Shown here: positions 33,498 to 42,966 of the stretch, piece after piece
Layout: every line of letters begins with the position of its first letter
Numbering within the stretch: the stretch's first letter is position 1
Source of the DNA: Saccharopolyspora rhizosphaerae
GTDB lineage: Bacteria; Actinomycetota; Actinomycetes; Mycobacteriales; Pseudonocardiaceae
Assembly (NCBI RefSeq): GCF_003931915.1
Contig: NZ_RSAA01000002.1
Location: forward strand, 62,001-126,000
Direction: 5' to 3'
Length of the DNA stretch: 64,000 bases
The notes under the pieces: generated by a model
Database searches by the model: none
The model's input: only the letters and a program-made list of their open reading frames with translations
What the model was told of the DNA's origin: nothing
Program-made: the position numbers and the translations under genes

Positions 33498-33958
33498 GAC
33501 CACCTCCGCTCGCTCCGGGCGCCGCATCCGCCAGAGGTTATTTCGCCACCCCCTGCGGGACAACCTCGCCTCCTCCCCGCACACCCGGGCAGCGACCGCG
33601 ACACTGGGCACAGGATCCGCTGAGTCCTACGTGGACGCGACTCGTGCTCCCGATGGCCGAGGCCCTCGCGGACAGCGCCTGCTCCAGGGTGCGGAGTGTC
33701 TGGCACACCGGGTACCGCACCCCGGGGGCACCGTCGACTTCGCGCGTATTTCGACGGGAACTTCGGGCGTCGAAGTTCGCGCGAAGTTCGACGTGGGGCA
33801 GCCGGTGTGCCGTGACCTCGTGATCTCGTGTTCCGGCGCGGATCGCGGGCGGTACACCAACGGGGCTGGTCTGGCTTCCTCGGCGCTGCCGGGCGGGACG
33901 GTCTTCCCACGCGCTCTAGGCTGGGGAGGCCTCGCACCGATCACAGTGGACGGGAACC
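33498..33958. other. 461-bp divergent gap
   Basis: Between the double TetR and DUF2252 genes. Apart from the element B repeat (33732-33792) and the GGGGAGG region before the DUF2252 start, no gene or clear signal is seen. Frames in it read Arg/Pro-rich and look non-coding. Confidence 0.5.
33732..33792. repeat. dispersed palindromic element B, locus 3 (two half-units)
   Basis: Unit 1 GTCGACTTCGCGCG...TTTCGAC, spacer GGGAACTTCGGGC, unit 2 GTCGAAGTTCGCGCG then AAGTTCGAC. Unit-spacer-unit order and spacer sequence agree with locus 1 at 15219-15280, over 18 kb away. Confidence 0.75.
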
Positions 33959-35305
33959 ATGTCCGAGCTCGCTCGCCGCCTCGACGTCGCCGACACCGGT
34001 GCCCGCCGCGCGTGGATCGCCGACGTCCTCGTCGACGCCTTCTCCGACCTCATGCGGCGCGACCCGGCAGCCTTCCGCACCAAGTTCCGCAAGATGGCGG
34101 CCGATCCGTTCGCGTTCTACCGTGGCAGCGCGTGCCTGTTCTACGCCGACGTCGACCGGCTGGCCGACCCGTGGGCCGACGAGCGCACCAGCAGGGTGTG
34201 GATCCAGGGCGACCTGCACGCGCAGAACTTCGGCACCTACATGAACGCCGACGGCGTGCTGGTCTTCGACGTCAACGACTTCGACGAGGCCTACCTCGGG
34301 CACTTCACCTGGGACCTGCAGCGCTTCGCCGCGAGCCTCGCGCTGCTCGCCTGGAGCAAGGCGCTGCCGGACAGCGACATCGTCGCGTTCGTCCGCCATT
34401 CCGCGAGGTCGTACCTGGACCAGGTGCGTGCCTTCGCCGCGCAGGACCGCGACTCCGAGTACTCGCTGCGCCTGTCCACGACCGGGGGCACGATCCACGA
34501 CCTGCTGCAGCAGACCCGCCTGCGCAGCCGGACCGAGCTGCTCCACCGGCTCACCGAGGACCAGGGGTACAGCCGGCGGATGCGCAGCGGCCCGACCACC
34601 CGCCGGCTCGAGGACGCCGAGCGCAACCGCGTCGAGGAGGCCTTCGCCCGCTACCTGGAGACCGTCCCGCAGGAGAACCGGATGCGGGACGTGGCCTACA
34701 CGATCAAGGACGTCGTCGGCTCCAGCGGTTTCGGCATCGGCAGCGCAGGCCTCCCCGCCTACAACGTCCTCATCGAGGGGCCGACGGAGGCCCTGGAGAA
34801 CGACCTCGTGCTGTCGATGAAGCAGGGCAACGTGGCGGCTCCCTCGCGGGTGGTCACTGACGAACGCATCCGGAGCCACTTCCAGCACCACGGCCACCGG
34901 ACCGCCCTGTCGCAGCGGGCGCTGCAGGCGCACGCCGACCCGCTGCTCGGGCACACCGAGATCGACGGCGTCGGCTACGTCGTCGACGAGCTCTCGCCCT
35001 ACGAGTCGGACCTGGAGTGGGGTGAGCTGACCGAGCCCGGCGACATCCTCCCGGTGCTGGACTACCTGGGCCGGGCCATGGCCAAGGTCCACTGCGTGTC
35101 GGACGCCCAGTCGGACACGCAGCTGGTGGACTTCCAGACCGAGGAAGCGATCCTCGCGGTCGTCGGCGACCGCGAGGAGGAGTTCGTCGACTGGCTCGTG
35201 GAGTTCGCTCTGGGCTACGCCGACGTCGTCCGCGACGACCACCGGCTGTTCGTCGACGCCTTCCGCAACGGCGAGATCGGCGAGGTCACCGCCACGGCCC
35301 GGTGA
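33959..35305 (+). CDS. DUF2252-family protein (kinase-like fold)
   Basis: A 448-aa member of DUF2252. Conserved parts are RKMAADPFAFYRGSA near 44, VWIQGDLHAQNFGTY near 81, VFDVNDFDEAYLGHFTWDLQR near 102, and VGSSGFGIGSAGLPAYNVLI near 257. The GDLHAQNFG and FDVNDFDE motifs resemble the catalytic HxxN and DFD-type loops of aminoglycoside/protein-kinase-like enzymes, so a small-molecule phosphotransferase is suspected, but no member has a defined reaction to my knowledge. ATG 33959; convergent with the acetyltransferase gene with 3 bp between stops. Confidence 0.8.
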   Translation: MSELARRLDVADTGARRAWIADVLVDAFSDLMRRDPAAFRTKFRKMAADPFAFYRGSACLFYADVDRLADPWADERTSRVWIQGDLHAQNFGTYMNADGVLVFDVNDFDEAYLGHFTWDLQRFAASLALLAWSKALPDSDIVAFVRHSARSYLDQVRAFAAQDRDSEYSLRLSTTGGTIHDLLQQTRLRSRTELLHRLTEDQGYSRRMRSGPTTRRLEDAERNRVEEAFARYLETVPQENRMRDVAYTIKDVVGSSGFGIGSAGLPAYNVLIEGPTEALENDLVLSMKQGNVAAPSRVVTDERIRSHFQHHGHRTALSQRALQAHADPLLGHTEIDGVGYVVDELSPYESDLEWGELTEPGDILPVLDYLGRAMAKVHCVSDAQSDTQLVDFQTEEAILAVVGDREEEFVDWLVEFALGYADVVRDDHRLFVDAFRNGEIGEVTATAR

Positions 35306-35308
35306 GCC

Positions 35309-35986
35309 TCAGGCGGGGGCGCGCAGCGCTCGGAACCTCGGGCGGCGGTGGATCCGGAACCCCATCCGCTCGTAGAGGGCGATGGCGCCGGTGTTGCCGG
35401 CCACGGCGTGCAGGAACGGCTGCTCGCCGTGCGCGCGGACCTCGTGCACCAAGGCCTTCACCAACCGGGAGGCCAGACCTCGGCCGCGGAAGGCCGGGTC
35501 GGTGCACACCGCGCTGATCTCGCACCACCCCGGCGGTCGCATCCGCTCGCCCGCCATCGCCACCAGTCTGCCGTCGTGGCGGATCCCCAGGTAGGTGCCG
35601 AGTTCGACGGTGCGGTCCACGAACGGACCGGGCTTGGTGCGCCGGACGAGATCGCGCATCTCCGGGACGTCGTCGGTGGTCAGGCGGACGGCCTCGGGTT
35701 CGGGAGCTCCGACGACGCCGTCGTCGACCATCTGGACGCCGGGCAGGTCCTCGAACGCCTCCCAGCCCGCGGGCGCGGTGCGCGAGTCTCCGGTGATGAC
35801 CGCCTCGCCGCCGGGCCCGACCAGCTTCGCCGCGTCCGCCCACGCCGCCGGGTCGGGCTCCTCGGGCAACCCCAGGAAGGGCGCGACGTCAGGCGCGTAG
35901 CGCACGGCGTCGCCCGTCCGTTCGGCGAAGCGGGCGTGCTCGCCGTGCAGCGAGTGCCACACCGGGTTCTGCAGCGGGTCGGACAC
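35309..35986 (-). CDS. GNAT-family N-acetyltransferase
   Basis: A 225-aa acetyltransferase. The GNAT core is in the C-terminal half: EISAVCTDPAFRGRGLASRLVKAL (motif A, acetyl-CoA pyrophosphate loop RGRGLA) and FLHAVAGNTGAIALYERMGF (motif B). The N-terminal ~110 residues form an unrecognised domain (FR47-like layout). GTG 35986 follows GGGGGAG at 4 nt. It lies 57 bp behind the glutamine synthetase-like gene on the same strand, so the two may act on one amine or amino-acid substrate. Confidence 0.82.
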   Translation of the reverse strand: MSDPLQNPVWHSLHGEHARFAERTGDAVRYAPDVAPFLGLPEEPDPAAWADAAKLVGPGGEAVITGDSRTAPAGWEAFEDLPGVQMVDDGVVGAPEPEAVRLTTDDVPEMRDLVRRTKPGPFVDRTVELGTYLGIRHDGRLVAMAGERMRPPGWCEISAVCTDPAFRGRGLASRLVKALVHEVRAHGEQPFLHAVAGNTGAIALYERMGFRIHRRPRFRALRAPA

Positions 35987-36043
35987 GGTTCTCCCCCATG
36001 ATCGGTCGTTCCGCAGCAACCGCTCGCGGCCCGGAGTTGTTCC

Positions 36044-37423
36044 CTACCAGGTCCAACGGGTGGCCGCGGCCACCTCCTCGGGCGTCGCGTCGGCGAAGCG
36101 GTCGGCTTCCCCGCGGCGGACGGTGAGGAGGGCGTCGTGCAGCTCCGGTTCGAGCGCCTCGGCCAGCACCTCGGAGGACGCGAGCGCGTCGGCGGCCTCG
36201 GCCGGTCCCTCGGGGAGGCGTTCGACGCCGGCTTCGGCGCGGTCGTCCTCCGAGAGCAGCGCGGGGTCGCCGGTGACCTCGTCGGGCAGGGTCAGCTCCT
36301 CGCGCACGCCGGCGAGTCCGGCGGCGATCACCGCGCCGACCGCCAGGTACGGGTTGGCAGTGGCGTCGAAGCACTTGACCTCGGCGTTCGCGGCCCAGGA
36401 CTGGGTGCCCTCGGTCCCGGTGATCAAGCGCACAGCGGCTTCGCGGGCCTCACGTCCCCACACCTGCCAGATCCCCGCCCACCGGGAGGGGCCCAGCCGC
36501 AGGAAGCTCGCCGGGTTGCCGGCTCCGATGGCCACCAGCGCGGGCAGTTCGCGCAGCACCCCGGCCAGGAACGCCTCGCCTCGCCCCTGCAGGCCGTACC
36601 GGCCCGGGCCGCCGGCGAAGAGGTTGCCGTTCGCGTCGTGCACCGAGAGGTGCAGGTGCGCGCCCGATCCGGCGCCACCGGGGATCAGGCAGGGAGCGAA
36701 GCTGGCGCGCCAGCCGTGCCGGCGGCTGACCGCGCGGATGGTGTGCCGGGTGAGCACGGCGTCGTCGGCGGCGCCGACGGGGTCCTTCGCCGCGACCGAC
36801 ATCTCGGCCTGCCCGAGGGCGTACTCGGGGTGGAACTGCAGCACCTCGAGGCCTTGCTCGCGCATCGTGCGCACCAGCGCGAGCCCGTAGTCGGCGAGCG
36901 CTTCCAACCGGACCTGGCCGTAGCCGGAGCCGCTGATCGCCGGCACGAACTCCTCGGTGCCGGGTTCGGCCAGCACCCACTCGTGCTCGAAGGCGGCCGA
37001 CACCGACAGCCCCGTCGAGGCCGCCGCCGCGGCCTGCCTCGCCGCGAACGCGCGCTGGCAGGCGACGAACCGCGGCCCGTCCTGGGTGAACTTGTCCGCC
37101 GGCGCCCACGCCCAGCCGTGCATGGCCACCAACCGGGTGAGCCGGGAGATGTCCGGGACCAGCCGCAGATCGCCGTCGGGCCCACCGAGGTGGGTGCCGC
37201 GCAGCATCACGTCGTCGAAGGTGAAGGTCTCGAAGCACGGTGAAGCGCCGAGTCCGTAGCGGGCGAGCTCGGACAACCGGTCCAGCGGCGCGGTCTTGAC
37301 CCGCACGATGCCCGCGTTGTCCACGAAGGACAGTTCCACCAGCTCCACGCCCTCGGCCCGCAACCGAGCCGAGGCGGGCACCAGCTCGGCCGGCTCCGCG
37401 GCCGGGATCCGATCGCCGCTCAT
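36044..37423 (-). CDS. glutamine synthetase-like gamma-glutamyl ligase
   Basis: A 459-aa protein with the GS beta-grasp N-terminus (VELVELSFVDNAGIVRVK) and catalytic domain: AFEHEWVL (metal Glu), FHPEYALGQAEMSVAAKDPVGAAD, PGGAGSGAHLHLSVHD, and NPASFLRLGPSRWAG. The NKPAAPSG-to-tail adenylylation site of GlnA is not conserved, and the sequence falls in the divergent GS-like group that includes gamma-glutamylpolyamine and gamma-glutamylanilide synthetases. It probably joins glutamate to an amine and is not central ammonium assimilation. ATG 37423 starts the conserved region. GNAT partner downstream. Confidence 0.83.
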   Translation of the reverse strand: MSGDRIPAAEPAELVPASARLRAEGVELVELSFVDNAGIVRVKTAPLDRLSELARYGLGASPCFETFTFDDVMLRGTHLGGPDGDLRLVPDISRLTRLVAMHGWAWAPADKFTQDGPRFVACQRAFAARQAAAAASTGLSVSAAFEHEWVLAEPGTEEFVPAISGSGYGQVRLEALADYGLALVRTMREQGLEVLQFHPEYALGQAEMSVAAKDPVGAADDAVLTRHTIRAVSRRHGWRASFAPCLIPGGAGSGAHLHLSVHDANGNLFAGGPGRYGLQGRGEAFLAGVLRELPALVAIGAGNPASFLRLGPSRWAGIWQVWGREAREAAVRLITGTEGTQSWAANAEVKCFDATANPYLAVGAVIAAGLAGVREELTLPDEVTGDPALLSEDDRAEAGVERLPEGPAEAADALASSEVLAEALEPELHDALLTVRRGEADRFADATPEEVAAATRWTW

Positions 37424-37487
37424 GCACCCACGGTAGTCGCGATCGCGCGGCGGGCGAGCGCATTTCGCGCGAACGGCCCTCCAGCCA

Positions 37488-37525
37488 GGGGTGGCGGACC
37501 TCCCGCGCGGGAGGTCCGCCACCCC
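37488..37525 (-). terminator. strong terminator of the LLM/FMN-reductase pair
   Basis: A perfect 17-bp stem, GGGGTGGCGGACCTCCC (37488-37504) with its complement at 37509-37525, closed by GCGC, 21 nt past the reductase stop. Confidence 0.85.
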
Positions 37526-37546
37526 GTCGACCGGGTGATGGCTCGG

Positions 37547-38149
37547 TCAGCCCTGCCGCTGGGCGAGGAGTTGTTCGAAGGGAACGGGGTCCTCGAACGG
37601 GTCCGTGGCCTGGGTGGCGGGGCGCTGTTCGAGGAGTGCCGCGAACTCGTCGGCGGCGCGGTCGATGCGCTCGGGCAGCGCGCTGCCGCCTCCGGTGGCC
37701 CAGTCCTCCGAGGCCGCGTAGACCGAGGTCGGTGCGACGAGGGCGTGCAGGTAGGCGAACATCGGCCGCATCGCGTGCTCCAGCGCCAGCGAGTGCCGCG
37801 CCGAACCGCCGGTCGCACCGATGACCACGGGCTTGCCCGCCAGCGCGTCCTGGTCGAGCACGTCGAAGAAGGACTTGAACAGCCCGCTGTAGGACGCCTG
37901 GAAGATCGGGGTGACCGCGATCAGCCCGTCGGCCCGGCGCACCGCGTCCAGCACCTCCTCCAGCTCAGGGCCGGGGAACCCGGTGACGAAGTGGTTCGCG
38001 ATGTCCTTGGCGTGCTCGCGCAGCTCCACGGTCCGGGCCTGGACCGGGGTGGTGCGCGCGGTGGCCGCGGCGAGCCGGTCGGCCAGCATCCGCGTCGACG
38101 ACGGGGTGCTCAGCCCCGCCGAGACCACGACGATCGCGCGCTCGCTCAT
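37547..38149 (-). CDS. FMN reductase, CE1759 family
   Basis: A 200-aa flavodoxin-fold NAD(P)H:FMN reductase. FMN-binding N-terminus [18 protein letters not shown], then [20 protein letters not shown] near 77-96 and [22 protein letters not shown] near 107-128. It matches the reductase that accompanies the CE1758-type luciferase-like monooxygenase. ATG 38149 overlaps the monooxygenase stop by 4 bp, so the pair is translationally coupled and the reductase presumably supplies FMNH2 to it. Confidence 0.87.
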   Translation of the reverse strand: MSERAIVVVSAGLSTPSSTRMLADRLAAATARTTPVQARTVELREHAKDIANHFVTGFPGPELEEVLDAVRRADGLIAVTPIFQASYSGLFKSFFDVLDQDALAGKPVVIGATGGSARHSLALEHAMRPMFAYLHALVAPTSVYAASEDWATGGGSALPERIDRAADEFAALLEQRPATQATDPFEDPVPFEQLLAQRQG

Positions 38150-39249
38150 CCCGCTTCCTCCTGCTGCTGGTCGGCCTGCTGCTGCGCGGCGAGCAGGGAC
38201 TGGTGGGCGGGGGCGTCCGGGACGTGCGCGGGCTTGAGCTTGGCGAACTCCTCGCGCAGCACCGGCACGACCTCCTCGCCGAGGATGTCCAGCTGCTCCA
38301 GCACGGTCTTGAGCGGCAGGCCGGCGTGGTCCATGAGGAACAGCTGGCGCTGGTAGTCGCCGACGGTCTCGCGGAAGCTCAGCGTGCGGTCGATGACCTG
38401 CTGCGGGCTGCCGACGGTCAGCGGGGTCGTGGTGCTGAACTCCTCCAGCGAGGGCCCGCCGCCGTAGACCGGTGCGTGGTCGAAGTAGGGCCGGAACTCG
38501 CGGACGGCGTCCTGGGAGTTCTTGCGCATGAACACCTGACCGCCGAGGCCGACGATGGCCTGGTCGGCCTTGCCGTGCCCGTAGTGCTCGAAGCGCTGCC
38601 GGTACAGGCGCACCATGCGCTTGGTGTGCTCGGCGGGCCAGAAGATGTTGTTGTGGAAGAAGCCGTCGCCGTAGTAGGCGGCCTGCTCGGCGATCTCGGG
38701 CGAGCGGATCGAGCCGTGCCAGACGAACGGCGGAACGCCGTCGAGCGGTCGCGGTGTCGAGGTGAACGACTGCAGCGGGGTGCGGAACTTGCCCTCCCAG
38801 TCGACCACGTCCTCCCGCCACAACCGGCGCAGCAGCGCGTAGTTCTCGATCGCCAGCGGGATGCCTTGGCGGATGTCCTGGCCGAACCACGGGTAGACCG
38901 GGCCGGTGTTGCCGCGGCCCATCATCAGGTCGACGCGGCCGCCGGCGAGGTGCTGGAGCATCGCGTAGTCCTCGGCGATCTTGACCGGGTCGTTCGTGGT
39001 GATCAGCGTCGTGGAGGTGGACAGGATGAGGTTCTCGGTCCGGGCCGCGATGTAGCCGAGCATCGTGGTGGGCGAGGAGGCCACGAACGGCGGGTTGTGG
39101 TGTTCGCCGGAGGCGAAGACGTCGAGCCCGACCTCCTCGGCCTTGAGCGCGATCCGGACCATCGCCTGGACGCGTTCGGCTTCGGTCGGGGTCCGGCCGG
39201 TGGTCGGGTCAGTCGTGACGTCGCTGACCGAGAAGATCCCGAACTGCAT
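38146..39249 (-). CDS. LLM-class flavin-dependent monooxygenase, CE1758 family
   Basis: A 367-aa bacterial-luciferase-like TIM barrel. Landmarks: [21 protein letters not shown] at the N-terminus, [10 protein letters not shown] (about 46), [41 protein letters not shown] (read in parts, about 76-116) and [26 protein letters not shown]2 is the cosubstrate, supplied by the overlapping reductase gene. The organic substrate of the CE1758 group is unknown; a Gln-rich C-terminal tail ([12 protein letters not shown]) is unusual. ATG 39249 is the operon start. Confidence 0.87.
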   Translation of the reverse strand: MQFGIFSVSDVTTDPTTGRTPTEAERVQAMVRIALKAEEVGLDVFASGEHHNPPFVASSPTTMLGYIAARTENLILSTSTTLITTNDPVKIAEDYAMLQHLAGGRVDLMMGRGNTGPVYPWFGQDIRQGIPLAIENYALLRRLWREDVVDWEGKFRTPLQSFTSTPRPLDGVPPFVWHGSIRSPEIAEQAAYYGDGFFHNNIFWPAEHTKRMVRLYRQRFEHYGHGKADQAIVGLGGQVFMRKNSQDAVREFRPYFDHAPVYGGGPSLEEFSTTTPLTVGSPQQVIDRTLSFRETVGDYQRQLFLMDHAGLPLKTVLEQLDILGEEVVPVLREEFAKLKPAHVPDAPAHQSLLAAQQQADQQQEEAG

Positions 39250-39435
39250 GTGAACTCCCTACCTGGCCCCAGCCCGCGTCATTTCCTACGAGCTTCAACT
39301 ACTCGCGAGAACGAGTCTTCCCGACGAAGTATTCCAGGTGCCTCTCGACCTCGCCCAGTCCTACCCCACCGTCCCTCCCGCTCCGGCCTGCCGCCGGTGT
39401 GTGCGTGCCCGGACGCGTCGGGCGCGCTGCGTAGG

Positions 39436-41301
39436 ATGCCGCCCGTGGCGTCTCCCGAAACCGCGACCGACCAGACCACCGAGGCCCTCCAGGTCCTGCA
39501 GCGGGTCTTCGGCTACGACTCCTTCCGAGGAACGCAGCAGGAGATCATCGACCACGTCGTCTCGGGTGGCGACGCGCTGGTCCTGATGCCCACCGGTGGC
39601 GGCAAGTCGCTGTGCTACCAGATCCCCGCCCTGGTGCGCTCCGGCGTGGGCGTCGTGGTCTCGCCGCTGATCGCCTTGATGCAGGACCAGGTCGACGCGT
39701 TGGCCGCGCTCGGCGTGCGCGCGGGCTTCCTCAACTCCACGCAGAGCCCCCAGCAGCGCCGCGAGACCGAGACCGCCTTCCTCGACGGCGAACTCGACCT
39801 GCTCTACCTCGCTCCCGAGCGGCTGCGGCTGGACTCGACGCTGGACCTCCTCGCGCGCGGTGAGGTCGGTGTGTTCGCCATCGACGAGGCGCACTGCGTC
39901 GCCCAGTGGGGCCACGACTTCCGGCCCGATTACCTGGCGCTGTCGGTGCTGCACGAGCGCTGGCCGGACGTGCCGCGCATCGCGCTGACCGCGACCGCCA
40001 CCCCGGCCACCCGCCGCGAGATCGCGACCCGGCTCCAGCTCACCGAGGCGCGGCACTTCGTCGCCGACTTCGACCGGCCCAACATCCAGTACCGGATCGT
40101 GCCCAAGAACGACCCGCGCAAGCAGCTGCTGCAGCTGCTGCAGACCGAGCACGCGGGCGATTCCGGCATCGTCTACCGGCTCTCGCGCGCCGAGGTCGAG
40201 CGCACCGCCGAGTTCCTCACCTCGCACGGCATCACCGCGCTCCCCTACCACGCGGGCCTGGACAAGGAGGTGCGCGCCGAGCACCAGTCCCGGTTCCTGC
40301 GCGAGGACGGACTGGTCATGGTCGCCACCATCGCCTTCGGGATGGGCATCGACAAGCCCGACGTGCGGTTCGTGGCGCACCTGGACCTGCCGAAGTCGAT
40401 CGAGGGCTACTACCAGGAAACCGGCCGCGCCGGCCGTGACGGGCTGCCGTCGACGGCGTGGATGGCCTACGGCCTGCAGGACGTCGTCCAGCAGCGCAAG
40501 CTCATCGACCACTCCGAGGGCGACGAGGCGCACCGCCGCACGCAGAGCAGGCACCTGGACTCGATGCTGGCGCTGTGCGAGACGGTGCGCTGCCGCCGCG
40601 CGCAGCTGCTCGACCACTTCGGCCAGCAGGCGGCGGGCGAGTGCGGCAACTGCGACACCTGCCTGAACCCGCCGGAGTCCTGGGACGGCACGGTGGCCGC
40701 GCAGAAGTTGCTGTCGACCGTGGTGCGCCTGGACCGGGAGCGCCACCAGAAGTTCGGCGCCAAGCAGGTCGTCGACATCCTGCGCGGCAAGAAGACGCAG
40801 AAGGTCGAGCAGTTCCGGCACGACGAGCTCAGCGTCTTCGGCGTCGGCGCCGACCTCAGCGACACCGAGTGGCGCGGGGTGATCCGGCAGCTGCTGGCGC
40901 AAGGCCTGCTGGCCGTCGAAGGCGACTACGGCACGCTGGTGCTCACCGGCACCAGCTCCGAGGTGCTGCGCCGCGAGGAGCCGCGACCCGTCTGGCTGCG
41001 CACGGAGCCCAAGCCGACCCCGGCGGCCACGGCCAAGGCCCGCGACACCAAGCGCGCACCGCAGGAGATGCCCCCGGAGGTCGAGCCGGTGTTCCAGAAG
41101 CTGCGCGCGTGGCGGAGGGAAGTGGCGCGCGAGGAGGGCAAGGCGCCGTTCATCATCTTCCACGACTCGACGCTGCGGCAGATCGCCACCGTGCAACCGT
41201 CCACGTTGGACGAGCTCGCGACGGTCAGCGGTGTCGGCGAGGGCAAGCTCAACCGCTACGGGCGTGGCGTGATCGAGGCCCTGACCGCTCCGGATCAGTG
41301 A
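39436..41301 (+). CDS. recQ: ATP-dependent DNA helicase RecQ
   Basis: A 621-aa superfamily 2 helicase: Walker [13 protein letters not shown] (about 51-62), DEAH box [19 protein letters not shown] (about 146), helicase C-domain [13 protein letters not shown], the zinc-binding block with four cysteines (CRRAQ to CGNCDTC, about 390-412), a winged helix, and a C-terminal HRDC domain ([20 protein letters not shown], about 570-610). It unwinds DNA 3'-5' in recombinational repair. ATG 39436 or the GTG three codons on is possible. Complete, full length. Confidence 0.93.
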   Translation: MPPVASPETATDQTTEALQVLQRVFGYDSFRGTQQEIIDHVVSGGDALVLMPTGGGKSLCYQIPALVRSGVGVVVSPLIALMQDQVDALAALGVRAGFLNSTQSPQQRRETETAFLDGELDLLYLAPERLRLDSTLDLLARGEVGVFAIDEAHCVAQWGHDFRPDYLALSVLHERWPDVPRIALTATATPATRREIATRLQLTEARHFVADFDRPNIQYRIVPKNDPRKQLLQLLQTEHAGDSGIVYRLSRAEVERTAEFLTSHGITALPYHAGLDKEVRAEHQSRFLREDGLVMVATIAFGMGIDKPDVRFVAHLDLPKSIEGYYQETGRAGRDGLPSTAWMAYGLQDVVQQRKLIDHSEGDEAHRRTQSRHLDSMLALCETVRCRRAQLLDHFGQQAAGECGNCDTCLNPPESWDGTVAAQKLLSTVVRLDRERHQKFGAKQVVDILRGKKTQKVEQFRHDELSVFGVGADLSDTEWRGVIRQLLAQGLLAVEGDYGTLVLTGTSSEVLRREEPRPVWLRTEPKPTPAATAKARDTKRAPQEMPPEVEPVFQKLRAWRREVAREEGKAPFIIFHDSTLRQIATVQPSTLDELATVSGVGEGKLNRYGRGVIEALTAPDQ

Positions 41302-41363
41302 CACAGGTCCCGACCGGGCGTCTACACTGCCCCGAGGCATCTGGTGCGGATGGGGGCTGAGTG

Positions 41364-42167
41364 ATGGGTGAGTGGTCGACGAGCACGCCGGTCCGAGGGA
41401 TCAACACGACCGTCGCGCACAACGCGCGGGTCTGGAACTACTGGCTGGGCGGCAAGGACCACTACGAGGTCGACCGCCAGGTCGGCGACCACATCCACTC
41501 GCTGTTCCCGCTGATCGCCGACGTCGCCCGCGCGGACCGGGGTTTCCTCCAGCGCGTGGTGGCGCACCTGGCCGGTGAGGTCGGCATCCGCCAGTACCTC
41601 GACATCGGCACCGGGCTGCCGACGGCCGACAACACCCACCAGGTCGCGCAGCGGATCGCTCCGGACTCGCACGTGGTCTACGTCGACAACGACCCGCTGG
41701 TGCTCACCCACGCCCGCGCGCTGCTGACCAGCTCACCGACCGGGCGCACCGACTACATCGAGGCGGACGCCCGGCACACCGAGGAGATCGTGCGGGCGTC
41801 CGCGCGCACGCTGAACTACCAGCGGCCGGTGGCGGTGATGCTGCTCGGGATCCTCAACTTCATCTCCGACACCGACCAGGCCCACGACATCGTCCGCCGG
41901 CTGGTGGAGGCGATCCCGTCCGGCAGCTACGTGGTGATCACCCACCCGACGACCGAGCTGGACGGCGAGGCCAACCGCGAGGCGATGGCCTTCTGGAACA
42001 AGAACGCCACTCCGCCGATCACCGCCCGCAGCGGGGAGCAGATCGCCGCGTTCGTCGACGGACTGGAGGTCCTCGAGCCGGGCCTCGTCTCCTGCGCGCT
42101 GTGGCGCAACGCCGCGGAGTTCGCGACCAGCGTTCCCCAGTACGGCCTCGTCGCCCGGAAGCCCTGA
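41364..42167 (+). CDS. S-adenosylmethionine methyltransferase (DUF574 family)
   Basis: A 267-aa methyltransferase with the DUF574 signature: TVAHNARVWNYWLGGKDHYEVDR near 17-39, SAM-binding IRQYLDIGTGLPTADNTHQVA (about 74-94), VYVDNDPLVLTHARALL and VAVMLLGILNFI. The family is large in Pseudonocardiaceae and Streptomyces and has a SAM-methyltransferase fold, but substrates are unknown. ATG 41364 follows a GTG in frame that is also possible; both have GGGGGC upstream. It is 62 bp behind recQ. Confidence 0.82.
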   Translation: MGEWSTSTPVRGINTTVAHNARVWNYWLGGKDHYEVDRQVGDHIHSLFPLIADVARADRGFLQRVVAHLAGEVGIRQYLDIGTGLPTADNTHQVAQRIAPDSHVVYVDNDPLVLTHARALLTSSPTGRTDYIEADARHTEEIVRASARTLNYQRPVAVMLLGILNFISDTDQAHDIVRRLVEAIPSGSYVVITHPTTELDGEANREAMAFWNKNATPPITARSGEQIAAFVDGLEVLEPGLVSCALWRNAAEFATSVPQYGLVARKP

Positions 42168-42632
42168 CCCGCGGTCGACACCCGCGGTGCGGCAGGCCGG
42201 GAGAGCTGACCACGCTGCGACCCGCAGTGCGGAGGCCCGACCTCGACCGCGCAGGCGCACCACCTGTGACGTGGCTCTCCGCCGCCAGCGGTGGGATCGA
42301 ACACCGGATCGCCTTGCTCAGCCGTGCTGACCAGGGACTTCATGCCTCTGTGCGAAACGTCACGATTGAACGTGCGCCGACCCGTTTTGGCTGGTCGCAC
42401 ATGAACACTTTTGTCACCCTCCGCAGTCGATTTTGGTTTTGAACCCTGCGGGTCCCCTGTTGGCGTGAGGGTCGCTTGAAGGCACGACTACCCCTGGTTA
42501 CCTTCGGTCGTGGCGAGTTGAGGAGCGGTTACGGCGGCCAGCCTTCCCCCGTCGCACCGGACCCCCGAACGGATGCGATCGCTCCCGTTCTCGCTACTCC
42601 CGGTAGTAGAAGTTCGACCGAAAGAGGAAGCC
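42168..42632. other. 465-bp gap with an AT-richer patch and a promoter
   Basis: The segment from about 42330 to 42445 is noticeably AT-richer than the rest of the window and contains no gene. A promoter for the next gene is at 42476-42504. The long 5' leader (about 120 nt) shows no recognised riboswitch. Confidence 0.45.
42476..42504 (+). promoter_or_regulatory. promoter of the small secreted protein gene
   Basis: TTGAAG (42476-42481) and TACCTT (42499-42504) are 17 bp apart, matching the principal-sigma pattern. Confidence 0.5.
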
Positions 42633-42827
42633 GTGTTCCGCCAGCGTCTCCTGAAGCTGCTGCCGGAGTCCACCCGCGAGGACCCCAGCCGCCTGACGCA
42701 CGCCCTGGCCGCCGCTGCGGTGTTGGCCATGGCAACGATCGCCCCGACCACTCAGGCGCTCGCAGCACCCGCCCCCGAACCTGCGCCGGCCGCCGCCCCC
42801 GCGGCAGCCTCGCAGACCACCCCGTAA
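42633..42827 (+). CDS. small secreted Ala/Pro-rich protein
   Basis: A 64-aa product: a basic N-terminus (FRQRLLKLL), a hydrophobic stretch (LTHALAAAAVLAMATIAPTT, about 21-40), a signal-cleavage-like ALAAPAP, then a tail of alternating Ala/Pro (PAPEPAPAAAPAAASQTTP). After cleavage about 20 residues would remain. GTG 42633 follows GAGGAAG. A promoter lies in front and a strong hairpin behind, so it is a monocistronic unit. Unrecognised; the mature peptide could be a wall- or surface-associated spacer, or a small secreted factor. Confidence 0.55.
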   Translation: MFRQRLLKLLPESTREDPSRLTHALAAAAVLAMATIAPTTQALAAPAPEPAPAAAPAAASQTTP

Positions 42828-42857
42828 CACCCGAAGACCGAAACGCCCCGAAGCCAG

Positions 42858-42895
42858 AGGTGGGCCGGACCGTTCCCCCGCGGTCCGGCCCACCT
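42858..42895. terminator. bidirectional terminator
   Basis: AGGTGGGCCGGACCG (42858-42872) pairs perfectly with 42881-42895 (15 bp, 8-nt loop). It lies between two convergent small genes and can stop both. Confidence 0.8.
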
Positions 42896-42966
42896 CTTCC
42901 CACTTCAGAGGCCTCTCGTCCCGGGGCCTTCTCAGCACCCCCTTGTCCGGGGCCCTCTTCGCGAGG

